DNA of 7,695 nt from Clostridia bacterium (GTDB lineage Bacteria; Bacillota; Clostridia; Oscillospirales; Acutalibacteraceae): assembly GCA_900769375.1 (NCBI GenBank), contig CAAGGN010000054.1, forward strand, positions 1-7,695. Reading direction: 5' to 3'. Positions within the stretch are counted from its first letter, which is position 1. Each line of letters begins with the position of its first letter. This document shows positions 1 to 5,226 of this stretch, one piece after another. Made by a program: the position numbers and the translations under genes. The notes beneath the pieces were generated by a model that ran no database searches, was not told the DNA's origin, and was given only the letters and a program-made list of their open reading frames with translations.

Positions 1-41
1 AGAACGTTTTCTTCTTTATTTCCCTTTTCCGTAACTATCAC
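1..41 (-). CDS. Possible 5' end of a gene running off the left edge
   Basis: From a GTG at 41-39 the leftward frame stays open to the window edge and would begin M-I-V-T-E-K-G-N-K-E-E-N-V. The charged, lysine/glutamate-rich start would suit the cytosolic N-terminus of a signal peptidase I, whose gene (lepB) often follows rplS in Clostridia; that identification is only an inference from gene order. Against it, the ribosome binding site is poor (GGA at 50-48), no promoter is visible after the rplS terminator, and 13 codons are too few to judge coding character. Confidence 0.25.
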   Translation of the reverse strand, partial: MIVTEKGNKEENV

Positions 42-58
42 CTCGATTCCATAAAACG

Positions 59-92
59 AAAAATGGGGGGCAAGGTTTTCACCCCGTCCCCC
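59..92 (-). terminator. Intrinsic terminator of rplS
   Basis: Read leftward, five G (92-88) pair with five C (70-66). After a bulged A, the inner helix CGGGGT/ACCTTG (86-81 with 76-71, including two G-T pairs) closes on a GAAA tetraloop (80-77). The stem is followed by C, A and a run of five T, then CGTTTT. This is a canonical rho-independent terminator about 20 bp past the rplS stop codon. In the other direction there is no T-run, so it acts only on leftward transcription. Confidence 0.8.
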
Positions 93-110
93 TTTCCTAC
101 AGTTTTAAGA

Positions 111-452
111 TTAGATAAGTTCCTTAACCTTAGCAGCTTTACCAACTCTATCACGGAGATAGTAAAGTTTAGCTCTGCGAACTTTACCTTTTCTTACAAG
201 TTCTACCTTAGCAACGATGGGTGAATGAACGGGGAATACACGCTCAACACCTACGCCGTAAGAAAGACGGCGAACGGTAAAGGTTTCAGAAATGCCGCTG
301 TTATTTTTAGCAATAACGGTGCCTTCGAAAATCTGAATTCTTTCTTTGTCGCCTTCCTTGATTCTAACATGAACCTTAACAGTGCTACCAATAATAATTT
401 CAGGAGCATCTGCTTTAAGCATGTCTTTGGTCAACTCTTTTACTGCATCCAT
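111..452 (-). CDS. rplS: 50S ribosomal protein L19
   Basis: Encodes ribosomal protein L19 (113 residues), a component of the large subunit near the interface with the 30S subunit. The whole family pattern is visible: an N-terminal helix (MDAVKELTKDMLK), the central barrel with GSTVKVHVRIKEGDKERIQ and FEGTVIAK, the signature TVRRLSYGVGVERVFP, and a basic tail KVRRAKLYYLRDRVGKAAK. Length matches other bacterial L19 proteins (about 115). The start at 452 is chosen because AGGGAGGA lies 8-9 nt upstream. An in-frame ATG at 488 would add 12 residues (MNVSKKSGRKIR) but has no ribosome binding site, and the extension consists of translated leader and binding-site sequence. The gene is transcribed from its own promoter at 583-611 and followed by its own terminator, so it is probably monocistronic here, without the rimM-trmD neighbours common in other phyla. 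Confidence 0.97.
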   Translation of the reverse strand: MDAVKELTKDMLKADAPEIIIGSTVKVHVRIKEGDKERIQIFEGTVIAKNNSGISETFTVRRLSYGVGVERVFPVHSPIVAKVELVRKGKVRRAKLYYLRDRVGKAAKVKELI

Positions 453-576
453 TCTAATTTTCCTCCCTGACTTTTTAGAGACGTTCATGCAATAATATTA
501 CAGAGGACCGCCCGCTTCAATGTCGATTATTTTCGGCATAAAAACCACCTTTGGGAAAAGGTGTAATCAAATATGC
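453..576 (-). promoter_or_regulatory. rplS 5' leader, candidate L19 autoregulatory RNA
   Basis: The predicted rplS transcript starts near 576 and has a leader of about 120 nt, long for a single short gene. It contains a perfect 7-bp hairpin near its 5' end (563-546, CACCTTT with AAAGGTG, loop TCCC), followed by G and five T, then a small ORF and finally the rplS ribosome binding site. Firmicutes rplS genes are known to carry a cis-regulatory L19 leader (Rfam L19_leader). Position and size fit, but I could not compare with the family covariance model, so membership is inferred. Confidence 0.5.
498..539 (-). CDS. Possible 13-residue leader peptide upstream of rplS
   Basis: An ATG at 539-537 opens a 13-codon frame (M-P-K-I-I-D-I-E-A-G-G-P-L) ending in TAA at 500-498, 45 nt before the rplS start. 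A binding site AGGTG lies 6 nt upstream and is locked in the 3' arm of the hairpin at 546-563. Translation of this frame could therefore depend on hairpin opening and could in turn influence rplS. It may equally be a chance frame inside a structured leader RNA; nothing but the start, spacing and stop supports it. Confidence 0.35.
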   Translation of the reverse strand: MPKIIDIEAGGPL

Positions 577-582
577 TCAAAC

Positions 583-611
583 ATGATAGCACAACTCTCC
601 GTAAAAATCAA
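583..611 (-). promoter_or_regulatory. Sigma-A type promoter of rplS
   Basis: Leftward -35 TTGATT (611-606) and -10 TATCAT (588-583) are separated by 17 bp, and a TG dinucleotide one base before the -10 makes it an extended -10. Transcription should start near 576. It is divergent from the rsmD promoter, whose -35 begins 40 bp further right. Confidence 0.8.
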
Positions 612-650
612 GTATTATTTTCGCAAATTCAAAACTTTTTTAATTAAGTA

Positions 651-680
651 TTGACAAAACACCCTATTTAGTGTGATAAT
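651..680 (+). promoter_or_regulatory. Sigma-A type promoter towards rsmD
   Basis: A consensus -35 TTGACA (651-656) is followed after 18 bp by GATAAT (675-680), with TG at 672-673 giving an extended -10. The predicted start is near 687. No terminator is visible between here and rsmD, so the rsmD-coaD operon would carry a leader of about 300 nt containing both structured elements described below. Confidence 0.75.
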
Positions 681-719
681 AAGATAAATAATTAGCCAAA
701 TCATTCAAACTCTAACCAG

Positions 720-826
720 CCTAAAAGGGCGGTTTTAAGGCATCTTTTGGCTCTTTGTCGCCCATAAGCGACAGCTTTATGTGCTTCGCATCACCAAAAT
801 CTACTCATAAAACCGCTCCTTTTAGG
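720..826. other. Structured imperfect palindrome I, multi-branched; RNA or repeat
   Basis: The two ends form a long helix: 720-737 pairs with 808-826, 18 bp interrupted only by a bulged T at 817. Inside it, TTTTGG (745-750) pairs with CCAAAA (794-799), and this second stem encloses two hairpins: TGTCGC/GCGACA (756-761 with 768-773, loop CCATAA) and GTGC/GCAT (781-784 with 788-791, loop TTC; on the opposite strand this is the very stable GCGAAGC mini-hairpin). Neither strand has a T-run after the outer stem, so it is not a simple terminator. It lies between the rightward promoter and rsmD and would be part of the leader RNA. It could be a cis-acting RNA, a small RNA in either orientation, or a MITE-like inserted repeat; I recognise no known family. 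Confidence 0.55.
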
Positions 827-840
827 TCGTAGAATTTTGT

Positions 841-938
841 GATAAAAGGATTTTATTATGGTGGGGCGCGGCACAAAACGCAGCAAATCCTATCGGATTT
901 GCGAGTATTTTAACAAAGCCACAGCGAAAATCCTTATC
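841..938. other. Structured imperfect palindrome II
   Basis: Starting 15 bp after the first palindrome, GATAA and GGATTTT (841-845 and 848-854) pair with AAAATCC and TTATC (927-933 and 934-938), 12 bp with two bulged A. Nested inside are a short GTGG/CCAC helix (861-864 with 919-922), AAAA/TTTT (875-878 with 908-911), and a perfect 8-bp hairpin GCAAATCC/GGATTTGC with loop TATC (883-890 with 895-902). A frame of 62 codons starting at 858 crosses this element but resembles nothing known, has no good ribosome binding site and runs into rsmD in another frame, so I read the stretch as non-coding. From 939 to 976 I see nothing further. Confidence 0.5.
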
Positions 939-987
939 CCAAAATCTGATTCGGGTTTAAATGCTTTGGCTGCTTTGGAGTTATTTA

Positions 988-1539
988 ATGCGAGTTATTA
1001 CAGGTACAGCCAGAGGAATACGACTTGGTACCGTCCCCGGCAATGATATTGTAAGGCCTACGCCCGAAAAAATCAAGGAAGCGATTTTTAGTTCTATTCA
1101 ATTCGATATAGAAGGTAGACGAATCCTTGACTTGTTTGCGGGGTGTGGTCAGCTTGGTATCGAGGCCTTAAGCCGCGGTGCCCAAAGTGCAGTTTTCGTT
1201 GATGTTTCGGATATTTCTCTCGGCGTTGTTAAGCAAAATCTTGAGGCCACCCGCCTCGGTGATAATGCATCGGTTATACGAAGCGATTGGGAATCATTTC
1301 TCGCAAGGTGCAACGATACCTTCGATATTGCCTTTTTGGATCCTCCCTACCGAGCAGGTCTTTTAGAAAACGCTCTAAGCTCTGCAACTAAGGTTATGAG
1401 CGAATACGGCATTATAATTTGCGAGCACCCATCCGATATCCTTCTTTCCTCTTCAGTTAACGGTTTTGCGGTATCGAAGGAGTATAAATACGGAAATATC
1501 GTTGTTACCGTATACCGAAAAGGAGGTAATGATGAATGA
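988..1539 (+). CDS. rsmD: 16S rRNA (guanine(966)-N2)-methyltransferase RsmD
   Basis: Uses S-adenosylmethionine to methylate N2 of G966 of 16S rRNA during small-subunit assembly in the cytosol. The 183-residue protein has the family's N-terminal RNA-contacting stretch (MRVITGTARGIRL, then VRPTPEKIKEAIFSSI at 22-37), the Rossmann motif I LDLFAGCGQLGIEALSRGA (47-65), an acidic residue after the next strand (VDVSD, 71-75), and the catalytic LDPPY (117-121). Length agrees with the family (180-200). The start at 988 is preferred over the in-frame ATG at 961 because GGAG sits 7 nt upstream of 988 and the family begins with M-R-V-I-x-G. The stop overlaps the coaD start by 4 nt (ATGA), implying translational coupling. 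The pairing of rsmD with coaD is conserved in Firmicutes. Confidence 0.95.
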   Translation: MRVITGTARGIRLGTVPGNDIVRPTPEKIKEAIFSSIQFDIEGRRILDLFAGCGQLGIEALSRGAQSAVFVDVSDISLGVVKQNLEATRLGDNASVIRSDWESFLARCNDTFDIAFLDPPYRAGLLENALSSATKVMSEYGIIICEHPSDILLSSSVNGFAVSKEYKYGNIVVTVYRKGGNDE

Positions 1540-2033
1540 GTGAAAAAATTGCAGTTTGCCCCGGTAGTTTTGACCCTATAACCATCGGTCACCTCGATAT
1601 CATTACCCGAGCTGCCGCTATGTTTGATAAGGTTATCGTGGTCGTGATGACCAATGTATCTAAAACCGGCTCTTTTTCCAAAGAAGAGCGTATGGAAATG
1701 ATTAAAAAGGCCGTTGCCCATATTCCCAATATTGAAGTGGACGTTTACGATGGACTTCTGGCCGAATATGCGCAAAGCAAAAACGCCTGCGCCATTATAA
1801 AGGGTTTACGCGCCATGTCTGATTTTGAATACGAATTTCAGATGGCGCTTGCCAATAAAAAACTCAACCCCACGGTTGAAACCCTCTTCCTTACCACAAG
1901 CGCTGAAAATATGTACTTAAGTTCAAGTATGGTAAGGCAGATAGCAAGTATGGGCGGAGATATAACGAGTTTTGTTCCCCCCATTATCCACGATGATATA
2001 GTAAGACGCTTATCATCGAAAAGCAGTGATTAA
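1536..2033 (+). CDS. coaD: Phosphopantetheine adenylyltransferase
   Basis: Catalyses the penultimate step of coenzyme A synthesis: 4'-phosphopantetheine plus ATP to dephospho-CoA and pyrophosphate. The 165 residues cover the whole family. Visible signatures are CPGSFDPITIGHLDII (8-23) with the nucleotidyltransferase T/HxGH motif at 16-19, the substrate-contacting KGLRAMSDFEYEFQMA (89-104), and the C-terminal YLSSSMVR (127-134), equivalent to the ISSTxxR phosphate-binding motif. The start is supported by AAGGAGG at 1520-1526, 9 nt upstream, lying inside the end of rsmD. CoaD is usually a hexamer and an essential enzyme; nothing here suggests truncation or altered active-site residues. Confidence 0.97.
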   Translation: MSEKIAVCPGSFDPITIGHLDIITRAAAMFDKVIVVVMTNVSKTGSFSKEERMEMIKKAVAHIPNIEVDVYDGLLAEYAQSKNACAIIKGLRAMSDFEYEFQMALANKKLNPTVETLFLTTSAENMYLSSSMVRQIASMGGDITSFVPPIIHDDIVRRLSSKSSD

Positions 2034-2066
2034 TTTAGGCATATATAAAACGGAGGATGAATTAAA

Positions 2067-2525
2067 ATGACACTTGATGAATTATTAGAACAGTTTGACG
2101 AGGTGCTTGACAGCGGCATCAAAATTCCCGGAAAGAAGACAGTTGTAGACGTTGAGAAACTTCGCGCCGTGGTTGACGATATACGTCTTAATATCCCCAG
2201 CGAGATCAAGCAGGCCCGTGGCATCGTTGCAGACCGCGCAGACATTATTACCACTGCTAAACACGAGGCAGACGGTATTATCCGCGCTGCTGAGGAACGC
2301 GCTAAAGCAATGGTAGCCCAAGAAGAAATCGTTAAGCTTTCTCAGGAGAAGGCCGCAGAAATCATCGCTAACGCTCAGGCAAAGAGCCGCGAGATGAGAA
2401 AAGCCGCTCAGGACTTTGTTGATGATATTATGTGCAGAGCCGATGAAGGCCTTACCGCTAATCTTGCAGAGGTTCGCAAGACCCGCGCTTCCCTTCGCCA
2501 GCAGGTTCCCGCAGCAAATAAATAA
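2067..2525 (+). CDS. Coiled-coil protein of unknown function, ATP synthase b-subunit-like
   Basis: A 152-residue soluble protein with no signal peptide or membrane segment. An N-terminal region (1-40) opens with acidic TLDELLEQFDEVLDSG, followed by a basic proline/glycine hinge IPGKKTVVDVEK; the rest (about 40-148) is almost continuous charged, alanine-rich helix with heptad character (for example RAAEERAKAMVAQEEIVK). Such proteins are often labelled ATPase or ATP synthase subunit B/E-like through low-complexity coiled-coil similarity, but it lacks the membrane anchor of a real b subunit and no ATPase motif is visible. A protein of this type commonly follows coaD in Clostridia. It starts 33 bp after coaD with GGAGG 10 nt upstream of the ATG and is the last gene before the terminator, so it belongs to the rsmD operon. 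A structural, DivIVA-like or scaffold role is possible but unproven. Confidence 0.9.
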   Translation: MTLDELLEQFDEVLDSGIKIPGKKTVVDVEKLRAVVDDIRLNIPSEIKQARGIVADRADIITTAKHEADGIIRAAEERAKAMVAQEEIVKLSQEKAAEIIANAQAKSREMRKAAQDFVDDIMCRADEGLTANLAEVRKTRASLRQQVPAANK

Positions 2526-2542
2526 AGAGTAAATAAAATCGA

Positions 2543-2575
2543 CCCCGTTCACCGCAAAAGTGAACGGGGTTTTAT
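2543..2575. terminator. Bidirectional intrinsic terminator between convergent operons
   Basis: CCCCGTTCAC (2543-2552) and GTGAACGGGG (2560-2569) form a perfect 10-bp stem with a 7-nt loop. Rightward it is followed by TTTTATTTATAA, a good T-run for the rsmD-coaD operon. Leftward the stem is followed by TCGATTTTATTT, a weaker tail that can end the uxaA operon, whose stop codon lies only 6 bp from the stem. Confidence 0.9.
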
Positions 2576-3955
2576 TTATAACGTAACGCCATCCTTAAAG
2601 ATGGATATTTCGCTATAGCCGTTTTGCTCGTTGAGTGTTTCCTTTCCGGAAGCAACATCAATTAAATAGCTTAAAAACTCATCAGTGAGCTCATCCATAC
2701 CCTTACCTTCCAAAAGGGGTGATGAATCGAAATCTATCCAACCCTTTTTCTTATCTGCAAGGGCTTTATTGGTAGAAACCTTAACTGTAGGAACAGGGGC
2801 GCCCAAGGGGGTTCCCCTTCCCGTTGTAAAGAGTATAAGGTGAGCTCCTGCGGCGGTAAGATTTGTTACCGCTACCATATCGTTGCCGGGGCCATTTAAA
2901 AGGGAAAGTCCGTTTTTGGTTACGGTATTGCCGTAATCAAGTACGTCGACCACTTTGCAACTTCCACCCTTCTGAACGCAACCTAACGATTTTTCTTCCA
3001 AGGTAGTTATGCCTCCCTCTTTATTACCGGGGGACGGATTTTCATAAATAACTTGACCGTGGTTTATAAAATACTCTTTATAGTTATTTATAAGACTAAC
3101 CGTTTTATCGAAAATCTCTTTATTTTCGCATCTTTCCATTAGAAGATGTTCGGCGCCAAACATTTCGGGAACTTCAGTTAAAACGCAAGCGCCGCCCATA
3201 GAAACCACCTTATCGGTAAGGTTGCCGAGGAGCGCATTGGCGGTGATACCGCTAAAGCCATCGCTACCGCCGCATTTAAGACCAATTTTAAGTTCAGAAA
3301 CGCTTATGGGCTCTCTTCCCTGCTTTTTGGCGTTTTCTTTGAGTTCATTTATGATTTTTACGCCCGCCTCTATTTCATCGGAAACATCCTGACAGTTTAA
3401 AAATCTTACCCTATCCTCATCGTATTGACCGAGAATTTCTTTAAAAACCTTTATATTATTATTTTCACAACCAAGGCCTAAAACCAAAACGCCTGCGGCA
3501 TTTGGGTGATTCACAAGCCCCTTTAAAATAAGTTGTGTGGTTTTTTGGTCACACCCAAGTTGCGAACAACCGAAGGGGTGCGGGAATGTCTTGGCACCCG
3601 TTAAGTTTGCAAGTTTTTCGGCGGTTTTATTAACGCAACCAACAGTATTGATTATCCATATTTCGTTACGGATACCAACACTTCCATCCTTCCTCCTATA
3701 ACCCATAAACGTAGGAATATTATCATAAGCTTTCTGCTCATATTCCTTATAGTTATACGTATATTCTACGCTATCCGAAAGATTGGTTTTTGTATTATGA
3801 GTATGGACGTGCTCACCCTTTTTAATATCACAAATCGCATGGCCTATGGGGTAGCCGTATTTAATGATATTTTCGCCTCGGTTAATATCTTTTACGGCGT
3901 ATTTATGCCCATCTTGGAGATTAACCTCAACATTATCTTTTTTGTTAATTAACAT
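2576..3955 (-). CDS. uxaA: Altronate dehydratase
   Basis: Dehydrates D-altronate to 2-keto-3-deoxy-D-gluconate in the galacturonate branch of hexuronate catabolism; the family needs a divalent metal such as iron. The 459-residue protein has the N-terminal SAF-like domain (1-60) ending in HVHTHNTKTNL with H51 and H53, then the catalytic domain with MGYRRKDGSVGIRNEIW (84-100), cysteines in NTVGCVNK (107), FGCSQLGCDQ (130, 135), GLGCENN (163) and LKCGGSDGFSGITAN (228), and a C-terminal FTTGRGTPLG loop. It is about 35 residues shorter than the roughly 495-residue E. coli and Bacillus enzymes; part of the gap is in the SAF domain, where DNVEVNLQ runs directly into DGHKYAVKDI. The start overlaps the end of uxaB by 11 nt and has only a modest GAGG site, suggesting translational coupling. 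The related galactarate/D-glucarate-type dehydratases are a less likely reading given the uxaB neighbour. Confidence 0.92.
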   Translation of the reverse strand: MLINKKDNVEVNLQDGHKYAVKDINRGENIIKYGYPIGHAICDIKKGEHVHTHNTKTNLSDSVEYTYNYKEYEQKAYDNIPTFMGYRRKDGSVGIRNEIWIINTVGCVNKTAEKLANLTGAKTFPHPFGCSQLGCDQKTTQLILKGLVNHPNAAGVLVLGLGCENNNIKVFKEILGQYDEDRVRFLNCQDVSDEIEAGVKIINELKENAKKQGREPISVSELKIGLKCGGSDGFSGITANALLGNLTDKVVSMGGACVLTEVPEMFGAEHLLMERCENKEIFDKTVSLINNYKEYFINHGQVIYENPSPGNKEGGITTLEEKSLGCVQKGGSCKVVDVLDYGNTVTKNGLSLLNGPGNDMVAVTNLTAAGAHLILFTTGRGTPLGAPVPTVKVSTNKALADKKKGWIDFDSSPLLEGKGMDELTDEFLSYLIDVASGKETLNEQNGYSEISIFKDGVTL

Positions 3956-5225
3956 ACTTTTCTACCTCTGCCGAAAGGAAAGATATATCCTCACCCCAGA
4001 AATCTTCCTTAGAAAGAATATCTTTTACGGAATGTTCTTTTATAAAATCCACAATCGCCTTATCATCAGTGGGCGTTCCCTTTTTATAAAACTCAATAAG
4101 CTTTGCAAGGGAAAAAGTAAGACGCTCGGGAGTTTTATTAAATCGCTTAATGTACTCCAAAAGCGAAGGCAAAACACGAACCTTAAACTTGCTTATGCTA
4201 TTAAGAGAAATCGAGGCGCAAAGATGCTTTATAAATGGATTTTTAAATCGCTCAAAAACATCATTTGCATAATCGGTAAGGTCTTTTAGAGGCATATCGA
4301 GTGTCGGGATAATTTCCTCAAAAACGCAACCTCTCACAAACCCGCTCATTTCCTCATTTTCCATACAATCTTTAACAGTTTCAAGACCGCAGAGCATTGC
4401 ATAAGGAATCATCGAAGTATGCGCACCGTTTAAAATGCGAACCTTACGGGTTCTGTACATTTCCAAGTTATCGGTAAATATAACATTAAGTTTTGTTTTG
4501 CCGAAGGGTAACTCTTCCTCTATTTCCTTAGGACCTTCAATTACCCAAAGGTGAAAGAGTTCACTTGTATTGAGCATTTTATCAGTGGCTTTAAGCGGTA
4601 AATCCTCATCCTTGGGGTAGCCCGTAACAATACGGTCAACAAGGGTATTGCAGAAGATATTTTCTTTTTCTACAAACTCTATAAAATCCTCGCCCAAATC
4701 CCAAAGTTTCGCATAATCGATTATGCATTTTTTTAGAGTTTCACCATTCTTATCAATAAGCTCGCAAGGAAGAAAAACAAAACCTTTAAGTCCTAAATCA
4801 AAGCGGCGTTTTAAAAGCAATGTCACCTTTGCGGGAAAGGTTATATCGGGGGCTTTTTCGGGGGTGTCATCACCACAAAAAGTAATTCCCGATTCAGTAG
4901 TATTGGAAATGACAAATCTAAAATCTTTGTTTTCTGCAAGGTTAAGATATGCCTCAAAATCTTCGTATGGCTCTACACATCTACTTATAGCAGTTATATG
5001 CTTTTCTTCGGTAGCAGGAACACCGTTTTGAAGTCCACGCATAATATGGGTATAGTTGCAACCCTGCTCAGAAAGAAGCTTGCAAAGCCCATTTTTAATG
5101 GGTTGGACAACAACTACAGAAGATCCAAAATCTGCTTCTTCATTAAGAATTTCCACCATCCAATCGGCAAAGCCCCGCAAAAAACCGCCCTCACCGAACT
5201 GAATTATTTTTTCTTTCAGAGCCAT
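3945..5225 (-). CDS. uxaB: Tagaturonate reductase (altronate oxidoreductase)
   Basis: NADH-dependent reduction of D-tagaturonate to D-altronate, the step before UxaA. The 426-residue protein belongs to the mannitol dehydrogenase / polyol-specific long-chain dehydrogenase family: an N-terminal Rossmann segment IIQFGEGGFLRGFADW (7-22), the ISNTTESGI stretch (106-114), and the family catalytic pattern K-x4-N-x2-H in KVRILNGAHT (K261, N266, H269). It is shorter than E. coli UxaB (about 480) and begins almost directly at the nucleotide-binding strand. AAAGGAGA 6 nt before the ATG, lying inside the end of the GH4 gene, supports this start. One nucleotide separates it from the GH4 stop. Fructuronate reductase (UxuB) is the main alternative, but adjacency to altronate rather than mannonate dehydratase favours UxaB. 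Confidence 0.9.
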   Translation of the reverse strand: MALKEKIIQFGEGGFLRGFADWMVEILNEEADFGSSVVVVQPIKNGLCKLLSEQGCNYTHIMRGLQNGVPATEEKHITAISRCVEPYEDFEAYLNLAENKDFRFVISNTTESGITFCGDDTPEKAPDITFPAKVTLLLKRRFDLGLKGFVFLPCELIDKNGETLKKCIIDYAKLWDLGEDFIEFVEKENIFCNTLVDRIVTGYPKDEDLPLKATDKMLNTSELFHLWVIEGPKEIEEELPFGKTKLNVIFTDNLEMYRTRKVRILNGAHTSMIPYAMLCGLETVKDCMENEEMSGFVRGCVFEEIIPTLDMPLKDLTDYANDVFERFKNPFIKHLCASISLNSISKFKVRVLPSLLEYIKRFNKTPERLTFSLAKLIEFYKKGTPTDDKAIVDFIKEHSVKDILSKEDFWGEDISFLSAEVEKYVN

Positions 5226-5226
5226 T

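Noticed and set aside
453..488. N-terminal extension of L19 from an in-frame ATG at 488
   Set aside because: There is no ribosome binding site before 488, the extra 12 codons run through the AGGGAGGA site used by the ATG at 452, and L19 proteins normally start at MDAV-like sequence.
658..675. Possible small operator (ACA-CTA inverted repeat) inside the rsmD promoter spacer
   Set aside because: Only six base pairs with a two-base bulge; too weak to separate from chance in AT-rich DNA.
961..987. Upstream in-frame start for rsmD at 961
   Set aside because: It adds MLWLLWSYL, unlike the family, and lacks a binding site, whereas 988 has GGAG 7 nt upstream and begins with the family's MRVITG.
858..1046. 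A 62-codon rightward frame between the palindromes and rsmD
   Set aside because: It overlaps rsmD in another frame, lacks a convincing ribosome binding site, resembles no known protein and passes through the nested palindrome at 841-938.
3864..4289. Rightward 141-codon frame across the uxaA-uxaB junction
   Set aside because: It lies antisense to two well-recognised enzymes and its composition follows from their codons.
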